Shown: piece by piece, positions 1 to 12,838 of the stretch
Layout of the letters: each line of letters opens with the position of its first letter
How positions within the stretch are numbered: position 1 is the first letter of the stretch
Assembly (NCBI RefSeq): GCF_030463565.1
Contig: NC_134675.1
Location: 19,489,862 to 19,553,861 of the forward strand
From: Pelecanus crispus
Taxonomy: Eukaryota; Chordata; Aves; Pelecaniformes; Pelecanidae
Length of the DNA stretch: 64,000 nucleotides
Direction: 5' to 3'
The notes under the pieces: generated by a model
What the model saw: only the letters and a program-made list of their open reading frames with translations
Told to the model about the DNA's origin: nothing
Databases searched by the model: none
Program-made: the position numbers and the translations under genes

Positions 1-2756
1 CTGTTGCAGGGCAGGCTGAGCTGTGTCCAGATCCTTTGCCAGCCTGTGTTGGCTCATTTCTCTTCAGAGGAAAGGGACCTGGCTACTTAACGTGCTCCAT
101 ACCAGCACACCCTGCTCTCAGTTGCTTTCAAACCCTGCCCATCAAAATTTCCCTAGTGTGGCAGCCACAGGCAGCCACAGCAGACAGAGCTGGGTATCAA
201 TGTGTGGGAGGACAGTCCCTCCCTGGAGAGCACATCGGGTGGGGTGAGTAAGTCTATGCAGAGCTCCAGAAAAATCTCAGGTCCCCCAAGCCTCATCCCA
301 CTGACTTCGTTGTTGGACTCTGCTGGGACTTGGTTGTGCCAGGGTCTCCTGCAGTTGCCGTCCTACGCACATATGTGCCATGGGCACTGATGAGGTTTTC
401 TTTGGGAAGAACTGCCGCAGAGAATGAGAGTGCTTGTAGGGCCCATCTGACAGAAGGTGATATTATCAGGGTAGGGACAGCAGGGTATATCTCCCTGTAG
501 ATAACAACGACTGAATATGTATATTTGCAATAACTGGAACAAATTCCCTTGTCGTATTAGAGCAGGACTGTGGCTGTACATCAGGACCCTGTCAAGACAG
601 AATGCAATTTTTGAGGTTATCAGCTATGGCCTGCCTCCTGGGCTAGAAGCTGCCATCTCCTCTGTTGTGCCAGCAGCTGTTGCTGTGTCTGCTCTTTAAA
701 CTGGATATGCTTATGATCTGACTCAAAAAATAGAAAACAAACAAACAGAGTGACTTTTTAAAAAGGTTCTAATTCACCAGGGGGGAAAGCATACCTCAGG
801 ACAGCTGATAAGGTTATTATTGACAGTTTTATTTCCCCATTCCCCAGTTGCAAGAATGGCTGAGATGTACATGAACAAGCTGCTGAACCAGTGCAGTTTA
901 TAGCAAAATTTGAAGACAAATGCCACGTTGTAATCTGCAGTACTTCAGCAGCTGATCTGTGAGCAGCTCAGATGTCTGTGCATGGAGAGCAGTGTCCTGG
1001 GTCGCCAGCCTCAGCCATGCCATGTCTGCTCAGTAGTCAGTGCTCTTGGCAGAGGTGGTTGGGTTTTTAAGAAGGGTCATTGCACAACTTTGGTTTAGAC
1101 AAGCCATATAAGAAACAAAATAGACACAACTGTGGGGACAGAAACTCTTGGGATGCTGAGACCAAGATGCTTAGCTCAGAAGTTTGGTAATGTCTTGAAC
1201 AAATCTGCAATGGGAATCCAGTTTGGATGCAGAGGTGAACTGGATCAGAGTGCAGGATTTGAGTGTGACACAGCTTGTGATTCAGAAGGCTATAAAAGGA
1301 GAATATACGTATTCTCCAGTGCCAGTGTTTGTTTATGCTCCCAAAACTTTCTGGGTTTTATGTGGTGAAAAAAATCACTGTGTATAAAAAAAACCCCTAA
1401 AGTAAAAAAGACTAATAAGAAACATAAGTTTCTTTCATTTAAAATGAAGCAACAAAAGAGCTTTCTTCATACACCAGCACTTTAGGAAATGTTAAATGTG
1501 AACAGTCAGAAATCCATGGCCTATTCCTGCAAATATTTATTTGCAGCAAGTTCTTCCTCATGTATATCTTAATTTCCTGTACTGAATTCTTCTTTAAATA
1601 TACATTGTCACGAAGCCTGCACATTCTCTTCCCTTCTGAAAGTATTTTAAAGTATCTTTCAGAATTTTCAACAAAAATAAGATTACTGAACTTGAAACTT
1701 CACTTAATTTATTGCATATACATTTTTCTTGATGCATCAAATCATGTCAAATGCATGAGCTGACAGCTTGTCAGCTGTTCTTCATTTGGTGGTACTGTGA
1801 GCAGTTATGTAAAAGGATTATATATGATTTTTGTAGCAACAAAAATCAGCAGGACCCTTGACTTAACATCTTAAAAAATGCCTAATATGTACATAATATT
1901 ATTTTTCAGCACAAAAAAACCCAGGACTTTGATATGTCTTCTTAGCATGTTGCTGCTTTTCTATATCTGAAGTGATGATTTCTAGAGTTGTAAAATAACT
2001 ACAATGAATCCACATTTAAGAACTCCAGTGTACTCATGTTGATACTGTCTGCTTCTGATCTTGTGTTGATTTATGCATGCATTTTTTTTCTAGTAAGATA
2101 CTATTCTGTGAATGAGCTTACCAGGAGACACAGAATAAATACCATTAACTTTAACTCTAAGCAAAATAACTTTGATAGCTTTGATAAATGTCCATCCTAA
2201 TTCTGTTTTATTGTTGCTCCAGCAACTGTTCATCATCAACTGCTCTGGGAAAACTGAACAATATACAAAGATTGTTCACAGTTGTACAGAGATATATAGA
2301 AATTTTTGAAACCCAATATATTTTAGGTGCCCCCAAAGAAAGGCCTTGAACTTGAGCAACTCATTTGTTTAAAAAATAATACTTTTACCCAAAGGTTACC
2401 ACTGAGGTCATAGTAAAAACTCCCAATGACTTAAAGGAAGCCAAGATTTCCCTTGTCTGTAAGAGCTCTCCAGAATCTTGCAAACATGACTAGCAACAGA
2501 CCTGAGCCAGGAATTCCATTGGCAGAAGGATTTCTTCATTTCAAAATCTGACTTTCTTTTGAATTCAAATTTTTTTTAACACTCCAAGTGAAAAATCTGA
2601 GGAAAAAAATTAAGCTGAAATCAACACAAACATTTTGTTCTGATAAGACATTTCATTTCAGATCTAACCACTATGTGATCAATTTATATACTATAATATT
2701 CAATAAATAATAACTTAAAATGTACAGAAAAAAAATTAGAAAACAGCAGAACAGGA
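1..2756. other. Unannotated upstream DNA
   Basis: AT-rich single-copy-looking sequence. Open frames are all shorter than 80 codons, lack splice or family signals and look like chance. I see no RNA gene, LTR or CR1 end. A distal regulatory element for MAP3K1 is possible but nothing in the sequence shows it. Confidence 0.6.
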
Positions 2757-2762
2757 AACCTT

Positions 2763-3569
2763 GTGGTTGGTGTCTACTACAGGCCGCCTGATCAAGGGGA
2801 GCCTGCTGACGAAGCCTTCTTCCTCCAGCTCCGGGAGGCTTTGCACTTGCAGACACTTGTCCTGCTGGGGGACTTCAACCACCCCGACATTTGCTGGAAA
2901 AGCAACACGGCGAGCTGTAGGCAATCCAGGAGATTCCTGGAATGCATAGACGATAACTTCCTAAGCCAGGTAATAGACACACCTACCCGAGGGGACGCGA
3001 TACTGGATCTGATGGTCACCAATGCAAGTGAGCTCATCGGTGATGTCAAGACTGGAGGCAGCTTGGGCTGCAGTGATCACGCATTGGTGGAGTTCACGCT
3101 CCTGAGGGACATGGGAAAAGCGAGGAATACAGTCAGGTCCCTAAATTTTAGGAAAGCAAACTTCCAGCTCTTCAAGGAGTTAGTCAGAAGGACCCCCTGG
3201 GAGACGGTCCTCAGGGACAGGGGAACGGAACAGAGTTGGCAGATCTTTAAGGACACCTTCCATAGAGCGCAAGAGCTATCAGTCCCCAAGTGTAAAAAAT
3301 CAGGCAAGGAAGGGAAGAGACCAGCATGGCTGAGTCGAGACATGCTGGTCAAACTAAAGAGTAAGAGGGAACTGCACAGGCAGTGGAAGCAGGGACAGGT
3401 GTCCCGGGGGGAATACAGGGAAACGGCCCGGTTGTGTAGGGAGGAGGTCAGGAAGGCCAAGGCGAGGATGGAGCTGAATTTGGCAAGGGACGTAAAGAAT
3501 AACAAGAAGGGCTTCTACAGGTATGTCAACCAGAAAAGGAAGGTTAAAGAAAGCATACCCCCCCGATGA
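2763..3569 (+). pseudogene. CR1 ORF2 remnant: C-terminal half of AP-like endonuclease and linker
   Basis: About 268 codons. The frame has no genuine ATG start: the first codon is GTG inside the truncated ORF. An LGDFNHPDICW block (about residues 36-46) and an SDHALVEF block (about 104-111) are the two C-terminal motifs of exonuclease-endonuclease-phosphatase endonucleases, with the D/N and D-H residues intact. The basic linker that follows (many K/R) is typical of the region between endonuclease and reverse transcriptase. The frame ends near a run of C residues at about 3559-3566, and the continuation lies in another frame, so a homopolymer frameshift is likely. The N-terminal third of the endonuclease is missing through 5' truncation. 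Confidence 0.9.
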
Positions 3570-4990
3570 ACAAGCAAGGCGAACTTGTATCAACGGACGA
3601 GGAGAAGGCTGAGGTACTCAACAACTTCTTTGCCTCGGTCTTCACCGGCAACCTCTCTCCTCACCCCTCCCAAGTCGATGGACCAAAAGATGGGGACCAG
3701 GGGGGTAAAGCCCCTCCCACTGTAAGGGAAGATCAGGTTTGAGACCACCTGAGGAACCTGGATGTACACAAGTCTATGGGACCTGATGAGATGCATCCCA
3801 GAGTCCTGAGGGAATTGGCTGATGTAGTTGCCAAGCCACTCACCATGATATTTGAAAAGTCATGGCAGTCAGGTGAAGTCCCTGCTGACTGGAAGAAGGG
3901 GAATGTTGTGCCCATTTTTAAAAAGGGAAGAAAGGAGGACCCTGGGAACTACTGACCTGTCAGCCTCACCTCTGTGCCTGAGAAGATCATGGAACAGATC
4001 CTCCTAGAAGCTATGCTCAAGCACATGGAGGACAGGGAGGTGATTCGAGACAGCCAGCACGGATTCACCAAGGGCAAGCCCTGCCTGACCAACCTAGTGG
4101 CTTTCTATGAAGGAGTGACTGCATCAGTGGACAAGGGAAAAAGCAATGGATGTCATCTACTTGGATTTCTGTAAAGCGTTCGACACAGTCCCCCACAACA
4201 TCCTTCTCTCTAAATTGGAGAGATACGGGTTTGATGGGTGGACTGTTCAGTGGATAAGGAATTGGCTGGATGGTCACATCCAGAGGGTCGTGGTCAATGG
4301 CTCGATGTCCACATGGAGACCGGTGACAAGTGGGGTCCCTCAGGGGTCTGTACTGGGACCGATGCTATTTAACATTTTCATCAATGACATAGACAGTGAG
4401 ATCGAGTGCACCCTCAGCAAGTTTGCAGATGACACCAAGCTGAGTGGTGCCGTTGACACACCAGGAGGACGAGATGTCATCCAGAGGGACCTGGACAAGC
4501 TGGAGAGGTGGGCCTCTGTGAACCTCATGAGGTTCAACAAGGCCAAGTGCAAGGTCCTGCACCTGGGACGGGACAACCCCCGATATCAAAACAGGCTGGG
4601 GGTTGAAGAGATTGAGAGCAGCCCTGCGGAGAAGGACTTGGGGGTACTGGTAGATGAAAAGCTGGACATGAGCCGGCAATGTGCGCTTGCAGCCCAGAAA
4701 GCCAACTGTATCCTGGGCTGCATCAAAAGAAGCGTGGCCAGCAGGTCGAGGGAGGTGATTCTGCCCCTCTACTCCGCTCTGGTAAGACCTCACCTGGAGT
4801 ACTGCGTCCAGCTCTGGGGCCCTCAGCACAAGAAGGACATGGACCTGCTGGAGAGGGTCCAGAGGAGGGCCACCAAAATGATCCGAGGGCTGGAGCACCT
4901 CCCTATGAGGCCAGGCTGAGAGAGTTGGGATTGTTCAGCCTGCAGAATAGAAGGCTGTGAGGAGGCCTTATTGCGACCTTCCAGTACTTA
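3570..4990 (+). pseudogene. CR1 ORF2 remnant: reverse transcriptase
   Basis: Continuation of the CR1 ORF2. It is split by stops at about 3740 and 3954 and a frameshift near 4140. The longest clean piece (4146-4919) carries the LINE reverse-transcriptase blocks in order: [24 protein letters not shown] and the catalytic FADDTKL box, with both aspartates kept. After them come the [20 protein letters not shown] segment and the RVQRRATK segment typical of CR1. The frame breaks again at about 4919. Non-functional because of the breaks. Confidence 0.93.
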
Positions 4991-5295
4991 AAGGGGGCCT
5001 ACAGGAAGGATGGGGAGAATCTTTTTAGCAAGGCCTGTTGTGACAGAACAAGGAATAATGGATTTAAACTAAAGAAGAATAGATTTAGACTAGACATTAG
5101 AAAGAATTTTTTTACAGTGAGGGTGGTGAAGCACTGGAACAGGTTGCCCAGAGAGGTAGTAGAGGCCCCATCCCTGGCAACATTCAAGGTCAGGTTGGGT
5201 GGTGCTCTGAGCAACCTGATCTAGTTAAAGCTGTCCCTGCTCACTGCAGGGGGGTTGGTCTGGATGACCTCTAAAGGTCCCTTCCAACCCAAAGC

Positions 5296-5328
5296 ATTCT
5301 ATGATTCTATGATTCTATGATTCTATGA
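5296..5328 (+). repeat. CR1 3'-terminal ATTCTATG microsatellite tail
   Basis: Four tandem 8-bp ATTCTATG-type units end the CR1 copy. Such octamer tails are the hallmark of CR1 3' ends in place of poly(A). Confidence 0.95.
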
Positions 5329-5338
5329 CATTTATACC

Positions 5339-5908
5339 TGTTGTGGTTTAGCCCCAGCCAGCAACTAAGCACCACGCAGCCGCTCGCTCACTCCCCCTAC
5401 CCCGATGGGATGGGGGAGAGAATCGGAGGAGTAAGAGTGAAAAAAACACTCCTGGGTTGAGATAAGAACAGTTTAATACTTGAAATAAAGTAAAATAGTA
5501 ATGATAATAACAACAGTATAATAATGATAATAACAATAATAATATACAAAGCAAGTGATGCACAATGCAATTGCTCACCACCCGCCGACCGATACCCAGA
5601 TAGTTCCCGAGCAGCGATCCCTGCTCCCCAGCCAACCCCCCCCAGTTTATATACTGAGCATGACGTCATATGGTATGTAATAGCCCTTTGGTCAGTTTGG
5701 ATCAACTATTCTGGCTGTGCCCCCTCCCAGTTCCTTGTGTACCTGGCAGAGCATGGGAAGCTGAAAAGTCCTTGACTAGCATAAGCAGTACTTAGCAACA
5801 ACTAAAACATCAGTGTGTTATCAACATTCTTCTGCTACTAAATCCAAAACACAGCACTATGCCTGCTACTAGGAAGAAAATTAACTCTATCCTAGCCAAA
5901 ACCAGAAA
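5339..5908 (-). mobile_element. Solo LTR of the shared ERVL-like family
   Basis: About 570 bp, minus orientation, just after the CR1 tail. Its right end carries the U3 start and its left end the U5 end (TGTTGTGGTTTAGCC on the + strand). It is flanked by the 5-bp duplication ATACC (5334-5338 and 5909-5913), so this is a solo LTR left by recombination between the two LTRs of a former provirus. CRE/ATF palindrome TGACGTCA at 5661-5668, a TATATAAAC-type TATA box and an (ATT)n tract are present. Confidence 0.93.
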
Positions 5909-8900
5909 ATACCTTATCAGAATTCTTAAAGGGCTTCTTTACCCAAACAAAATTTAGCCAAATAACTATATGCCAAAGACTGTTTTAGATGTGATTACAC
6001 TTCTAGGTAGAAAATGGTTCCCTTAACCCTTTCTTCCTGGCTCTAATTAGCAGTAATGCATAGTATATATGTGAAAATGGTAGCTTCATATTAGCTATGC
6101 CCTACATAGCATATAACATGGATGCTTGTACTTCTCTTGCTTTGGCTTTTTATCTGTGACAAAAAAAGGTGTCTTCCCTATTCTAGTAAGTCATTGGCAA
6201 TAAAATGAGACTGTGGTACCTTTTCCATCATCGGATCCTTCGTTCAAGTTAGTAGCCTTTAGAAGTACTGGGCAAAAAGGACAAAGAAAAAGGTTACAGA
6301 TCACAATGCCTGTGCTGATCTGCAGTTTTCCCCCTTTTCTTGCAAAGGGAAAGATGAATTCCAGAGTCCAGAAAAGGGCTAAGTATCATTTGTAACAGGA
6401 ACTCACCTTCTTATTCATCTGTAAAACTGGGTTAATGACTGCGATCTATTCATAAACTGCTTCAGCATCTCCTTATACATAATACAAGACTTAGCTAATA
6501 TAAAAACCTGATTAATTCCTCTCCTACCATAACAGAAAGCATACCATAGCAAATCAAGTGTTTCTATTTTTCTGAGATCAAGTATTTTACTAACTTGGCA
6601 ATTCTGCAAGAGCTCATCCATTCTCATGCTTTTTCAGATACTACAAGCCAATCCAAATGTAAGATGCATTGCATTCGCACCAAGTTTAAAATCACCGGAC
6701 TGTTGAAATGTTGTTTGGAAGGGCTCTCTTGAGGTTATCTAGTCCAGCCTCCTGATCAAAGCAGAACTATTGCCAGCATTAAATCAGGTCAGTTGTGGTG
6801 TTGTCTAACTGAGCCTTGGAAACCTCCAAGGATGGAGATGTCACTACATCCTTCAGTGTCCTGTTCCAGTGACAGCGGAAGAAGGTTTAATAGAAAATAT
6901 ATCCACAGCAGCCCACTACCTGATAGCTCAGTGTTAGGATAGCTTCACTGAAAATGTAAGCTAAGCTTATCTCTGCATCCTGAAGGGTGGATGGAAAATG
7001 AGGTGATGTTTCAATACAACCATTTTTATTGCTTTTTGTTCCTTGTTAATTTTGTTGTATGCTCATACTTTGGCTGATTTATATTCTGCTATAGCACTGT
7101 ATTTTGGCCATTAGATGGTTTATTTATCATCTGAACATAACTTTGGAGTGAATTTTCGGTGGCCTCACTTTGATGGGGGAAGAGAGACTCTAGATGTTTT
7201 ACAGATGCTTCCAATATCTTTTGCATTGGCAAAAAGTAAGTTCTAAGAGATGGAGGCTCTGTTAGGAGCTAGCATTGTATAAAAAACACTTTAAAGTACA
7301 CCAAATAATTATTTTGGATTTTTTTCAAGTTGATTGTGATTACTATGAAATCACCGGTTACAAGGTTAGCAGAAATGTGATCCTCAAAGCACATTCATGG
7401 CAGGAAAACTTGGAAACCCCATGTGGCTTTGTGGCTGAAACACTGAATTGGGCAGACACAGGTTTTTATTCCCAGCTTTCTACTTGCCCACAGTAGGCAA
7501 ATCATTTCATCTGTTCCCCATCCGCAAAACAGAGTAAATGGCAGCGACCTACTTTATAAGTACTTTGAGATCTATTGATGAAAAAAAATAAATGAGAGAC
7601 TTTGCTGATATTAAATAAAAGGTCTTATCTCTGGGAATTACTCGGGGTGCTCCGAGTGTTCATACAGGAGGATTGCTCTTATTTAAATATGTTCCTTCAG
7701 AAACTGATTCAGTTAAATCATTGAAACTTCTGTAGTACAGACAAAACCAAAGAAAAAACCTGAAGCAATAAGTACAGGGGAAATGGAATGTATTTGCAGG
7801 TCAAGCAGTGCAGAGAAAAATTCTCTGAAGCAAGCACTCTGGTCACAACCAGTTCTCATTGGCTTTCCCCTCCTTCTGTTTTAACTTGGGATCATGCTAT
7901 ACAAATGAATGTAATAGCAAATGAGATCCACCCTTTTTACCTGAAATTCAACCACACATTATTCTGTGCTGCAATATTAACCATACTTGCAAGTTTCAAG
8001 TTTCAAGATCATGCAGCCATGGAGGACAATTAAAAAAAAAAAGAACCTGTGTCAGACATGGACTTCCTAGTATATTTTAAAGTAGAGATGATTAATTTTG
8101 GCAGCAATGCAAAGCCTGGGGGGGACTTAGCCTAAACGATAGATGGTGTTGTCACTGTTGTCCTTCCTCATAGTTTTGTCTGGAAGAGCTTAAAAGCCTT
8201 TTCAGCAGAGCATGTTGAATCAACTCACTCTTGGCCAGCTTAGTTTGCTTTTTGCTGAGCCCAGTGCAGGCAAAAAGGAGGGTGTGACCACCACAGCCTT
8301 TTTATTCTGCAGACTTCCTAGCCCCTTTGTCATGGTTTCTGCTACCTGGACCTAGTGAAAATTGAATCATGACCATTGTTCGATGTGTATTGTGACAGGA
8401 GTTGTAATTTTTGTGCATGTTCTTGAAGTGCAAAAACGCTATGTGATTCTCTATGACACTCACAAACCCCCTTATCTGACTCATGTTATCAAAAAATTGT
8501 TAGAGCTTAAAAACATTAATGTGTTTTTTTCTGACTGTAACAAGAAGAGGGAGTAAATGAAGTAGAATGCAATGGCCTAGATGAATTAATTTAATCCCAG
8601 ATGATTTCTATTAATTTTGGGGGGAAGTACATGTGTTTGCAGCAAAGAGAGTTAAACATATTCTGCTTTAGATGAGTCTCTAAGGATTCCGGTATGAGTA
8701 TGTTGGTGCTTGAATCCAAGAGAAACGGTATTTAGCCAACCTGCTATCTTAACTGCAGTCAATGGCATTTCGACTAAGAAGCATTGAACAGAGCACTAGA
8801 TCTCTTTCTTCAAAACACTCATTGCTGAGGCAGAGAGGCAGCCCAAGCCATGACATGGAAGCCCCATAACTCTTTTCTCTCTCCACAAGGAGATGAGCCT

Positions 8901-10963
8901 GTACCTGGTGACCAGAGCAGATGCTCTCATTCAATTTAAGTTCCAGCTTAGGCCACGAGTTTTCTGTGTAATGGTAAGTTGTTTCACTTGTCTGTGCTTT
9001 AGGAATTGCTGTTGTACAAATAAAGTCTGGATATTCAGAGAATGACAGCATTAAAGGTGTGGGGCAACCTTAACACTTTTCCTTGCAAGGAATGCTTTGC
9101 TTAAGTAGATCTTCATATCAATATTAATACAACATGGCTCACACTTTTCATTAGACCCATGGGTTGACACACAATATTTTTATTTATCTTTGCTTCATTT
9201 GGAAAAATATCTTCCATTTTTTAAGAGATTCTTCTAAACTTGAATTTCTTATAGGGGCAACATCCAGAACCCTTAAAGTTGGGCTCTAGGCAAAAGAGGA
9301 CTTTTGGCAGATGTTGCCTTTACTGGGCCCAGAGACCTTAGCAGGAAAGGTAACGGGATCCTTCCCTGGTCACTGGAGCTGAACCATCTGGACTGTGACT
9401 GGTGCCCTACAAAGGCTTAGTTGAGATTGCAGTACTAAAGAGAACTGGACAGATTTTGTCTCTTCTCTGTAATTTCAGAGCCTCCATATATCCTCTTCTA
9501 GACCAATGAATGCCAAAATACTCAGTAAATCATATGGTAAGCTTGGGCTTACTAGCAAAATTTTCATTCCTACTTTCCCATCTTCTGCAGCAAGACTAGA
9601 ATGCAAGACATCAATGGAATTCAGATCTACGACTTCCTGAATATTCACAATGAATCCGCTTTGAAAGCATCATACACTTCAGTCTCAGGACAGCTTTTGT
9701 TGTCTTTGGTGTGGTACAAATACTAAAATAAGATGGTTGGAATGCCTTTCCATGTACCAACACAGACTACAAACACCCTCACGCAGTTCTGTAACATGCA
9801 TCTGACAGCAAATCTGCTTTTGGTTATGGTTTTAAACAAATTAATTTGCAGGCTTATAAAGCTAGTCTAGGTCTCATATATGAATATTGTTCCAAATAGT
9901 AGCTATTTATCTCATGGTCTGTTTGGGGCAGGGGAAATAGAAATGTGTTCTTTTTATAGCGACAACTTTGGCTTTCATGACATCATCAAAATGCATTGGA
10001 ATTTAGCTTCTCTTCTTTCAGTACTTTAAAAAAAGAGGGAAGGAGGAAGGAGACAGGAGTTTATGTTACATACCTTTCTAATATGATGCCATTAATAATA
10101 GTTTTAGAATGAAAAATAAGAACAAAAGATAATTTTAAGGGGAAAAAATATGTACAAAGAATTTTGCATTTATGGACTGATTAACACACATGTTCACATG
10201 AGTTAGGGAAATACTCCTGATTTATTTCAGACATAAGTTTTTTTTATACCACTCATATTAGGGGAAATGCTGGGTTTAAAAAATAGGATTTTTGTCTTCC
10301 TGCAGGCATTTCCAATTGGCCACATTCTTCCTTCATAATTTTCTGAAGTGATACTTCTCTGATGCTTTACAGCTTCCTTCAAACTTTGGATAATTTAGAA
10401 TGATGAAAAGATGAGCTGTGATGTTCTTTGATATCTAGACTCTCATATAGTAGTGTATATACTACCCCAAATCTTTCAACATCTGAAAGAGAAGCTTCTG
10501 GTGGACATGTGTAGTGCTCTATAGAAGTATATATCTGACCATTATGATGAGACTGAAGATTCCAAAAAGCAAAGTTGAGTTTTAAAAATTTGGGGAGATT
10601 TTTGGAAATGTGGAAAAGAACAGGGACTCTACTAGTCAGGGAGAGAAGAGGGCTATCTACTGATTAATGATGCAGTGAATGGCAATCTACTCTATTAAAA
10701 TCTATAAAAATAAAATAATAAAGGATTAACCTGAACTATGAAGCTGGTTTAATATATGAAGAGAAAAGTACCTTTTCTTAGGGTTTAAGGAGTTTAATGT
10801 CTGCCTGTAACTTAACTGACATGGAGAGCTGGGCTTTCCTCATACTTAAAATAAAATATTGCTGCAATTCTAAGTGCTTTCACTGAACTAAAACCAAATA
10901 AATCTGAATTCTCTGCAAAAATGAAGAAGGAATATATATTGTCACCATTCATAGTAAACATGG
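5909..10963. other. Unannotated intergenic DNA
   Basis: AT-rich sequence without recognisable exons. Open frames are below 105 codons and unsupported. The only repeat I recognise is an old CR1 fragment at about 6690-6885. A purine-rich stretch near 10029-10060 is the only other compositional oddity. Confidence 0.6.
6690..6885 (-). repeat. Old, diverged CR1 3' fragment
   Basis: The pattern 'GGAAGGG...CTCTTGAGGTTATCTAGTCCAGCCTCCTGATCAAAG' (discontinuous, diverged), followed by 'GGATGGAGATGTCACTACATC...CCTGTTCCAGTG', is the reverse complement of the CR1 3' region seen in younger copies in this window. No octamer tail remains, so it is much older than the others. Confidence 0.75.
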
Positions 10964-11244
10964 TGTTGAAGGCTAACTTCAAATTCCTAACTGCTATTAA
11001 TCAATAGCAGATAGGATGGTAATTACTAACCAATCATTGTAAAAAGGACAGGCTTGAATAATTACTAACTCTGTAAGTCTTGTGTATAAATAAGGAGCAG
11101 AAAGTCTCATTGGGTGTGCTAGCTTTGTGGAATTACTACCTAGCACCCATCTCTGCGCAGAAATGAAATAAAATCGATATCTCGACTCAGTGTGTGAACT
11201 GGATTATTGCACACCGGGTAATGAACTCCCTTTGAGAGACAACA
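10964..11244 (+). repeat. 5' LTR of class I provirus (internally deleted U3)
   Basis: It keeps the first 15-20 bp of the LTR, then jumps into the region shared with the 3' LTR at CAATAGCAGATAGG. About 330 bp of U3 present in the 3' LTR (617 bp) are missing here. TATA box TGTATAAATAAGG at about 11082-11094 and polyadenylation signal AATAAA at about 11166-11171. It ends GAGACAACA at 11244. Confidence 0.9.
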
Positions 11245-11248
11245 GCTT

Positions 11249-11266
11249 TGGCACCCCAGATGGGAC
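11249..11266 (+). promoter_or_regulatory. Primer-binding site of class I provirus
   Basis: TGGCACCCCAGATGGGAC lies 4 bases after the LTR end. It has the TGG start expected where the CCA end of a primer tRNA pairs. I do not assign the tRNA. Confidence 0.75.
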
Positions 11267-11513
11267 ACTAATTGCCTTGCCCGGTTCGACTCACCGGTCT
11301 GGCCAAGGAGCAGGGGAGCTGCGCAGATTCCAGCGCGCACCGACCATTTGATCGGGGACTCTAAGGGTTCCGGCTGTATGGCTGGGTGGTGAGCCACACA
11401 AGAGTGCAACGCTGCAGAGATATCAATGTAAAAGAGCAGGGGCAATCGTTGAGTAGGAAATCGGTTTATCTGTTTCTGTATCTGTTTCTGGAATTGCTCT
11501 GCATAAGTCACTC

Positions 11514-12838
11514 CCTTGAGAGGACCGAGTGACAACGAGGTGATCAGGCCCAGCCAGCATGGCTTCATGAAAGGCAGGTCCTGCTTACCCAACCTGATCT
11601 CCTTCTATGACCTGGTGACCTGCCTGGTGGATGAAGGAAAGGCTGTGGATGTCATGTACCTGGACTTCAGCAAAGCCTTTGACACAGTCTCCCATAGCAT
11701 TCTCCTTGGGAAGCTGGCAGCTCATGGCTTGGACGGGCGTAGTCTTCGCTGGGTAAAAAACTGGTTGGGTGGCCAAGCCCAGAGAGTAGTGGTGAATGGA
11801 GTTAAGTCCAGTTGGTGGCCGGTCACAAGCGGTGTTCCCCAGGGCTGTTTTGGGGCCAGCCTTGTTTAATATCTTTATCGATGATCTGGATGAGGGGATT
11901 GAGTGCACCCTCAGCAAGTTTGCAGATGACACCAAGTTGGGTGGGAGTGTCGATCTGCTGGAGGGTAGGATGGCCCTGCAGAGGGACCTGGACAGGCTGG
12001 ACCGATGGGCCGAGGCCAACTGTATGAGGTTTAACAAGGCCAAGTGCCGGGTCCTGCACTTGGGTCACAACAACCCCATGCAATGCTACAGGCTTGGGGA
12101 AGAGTGGCTGGAAAGCTGCCTGGCCGAAAAGGACCTGGGGGTGTTGGTGGACAGCTGGCTGAACATGAGCCAGCAGTGTGCCCAGGTGGCCAAGAAGGCC
12201 AACAGCATTCTGGATTGTGTCAGGAATAGCGTGGCCAGCAGGAGCAGGGAGGTGATTGTCCCCCTGTACTCGGTGCTGGTGAGGCCGCACCTGGAATACT
12301 GTGTCCAGTTTTGGGCCCCTCAATACAAGAAAGACATTGAGGTGCTGGAGTGTGTCCAGAGAAGGGCAACAAAGCTGGGGAAGGATCTAGAGAACAAGTC
12401 TTATGAGGAGCGGCTGAGGGAACTGGGATTGTTTAGTCTCGAGAAGAGGAGGTCGAGGGGAGACCTTATTGCTCTCTACAACTACCTGAAAGGAGGTTGT
12501 AGTGAGGTGGGTGTTGGTCTCTTCTCCCAAGTAGTTAGCAATAGGACGAGAGGAAATGGGCTCAAGGTGCGCCAGGGGAGGCTTAGGTTGGAAATTAGGA
12601 AAAATTTCTTCACGGAAAGGGTAGTCAAGCATTGGAACAGGCTGCCCAGAGAGGTGGTGGAGTCACCATCCCTGGAAGTGTTCAAAACACAGGTAGATGT
12701 GGCCCTTTGGGACATGGTTTAGTCTAGTATACCCTTGATTGGTTTAGTGTGGACTTGGTAATGTTAGGTTAATGGTTGGACTGGATGATCTTAAAGGTCT
12801 TTTCCAACCTAAACAATTCTATGATTCTATGATTCTAT
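11514..12838 (+). mobile_element. CR1 LINE, 5'-truncated, nested in class I provirus
   Basis: Begins inside the reverse transcriptase (NEVIRPSQHGF block) and ends in ATTCTATG units at about 12820-12838. It separates the provirus leader from its RT, so it either landed in an already deleted provirus or the deletion came later. It belongs to the subfamily of the copies at 20055-21700 and 44310-45401 (tail context TTTTCCAACCTAA). Confidence 0.93.
11516..12722 (+). pseudogene. CR1 reverse transcriptase remnant with one frameshift
   Basis: The first piece (11516-11869) covers [13 protein letters not shown] and SGVPQG. The second (11796-12722, 308 codons) covers FADDTKL and the whole C-terminal tail to the ORF2 stop. 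The break is a 2-bp loss at about 11850: the sister copy near 44410 reads CAGGGCTCTGTTTTGG where this one reads CAGGGCTGTTTTGG. Otherwise it is unusually intact, which suggests a fairly young insertion. No endonuclease is present because of 5' truncation. Confidence 0.92.

Larger units (their letters stand above)
2757..5328 (+). mobile_element. CR1 LINE, 5'-truncated, sense strand
   Basis: This is a chicken-repeat-1 type non-LTR retrotransposon. It starts inside the ORF2 endonuclease domain, runs through the reverse transcriptase and ends in the family's 3' tail of ATTCTATG units. CR1 moves by target-primed reverse transcription, which explains the 5' truncation. Frameshifts and stops show it is dead. 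Its 3' end (reading ...CTTCCAACCCAAAGCATTC) differs from the other large CR1 copies here but matches the 33922-34206 fragment, so at least two CR1 subfamilies are present. Confidence 0.95.

Noticed and set aside
1-2756. Small open frames (up to 78 codons) as candidate genes
   Set aside because: Length expected by chance; no splice, motif or repeat support.
5348-5635. Small hydrophobic protein-like frame in an LTR
   Set aside because: Derived from the (ATT)n tract. The recurrent pattern is reported once as a low-score finding, not as a gene.
8749-9051. 100-codon minus-strand frame in intergenic DNA
   Set aside because: No recognised domain, AT-rich context, no splice signals supporting it as an exon.
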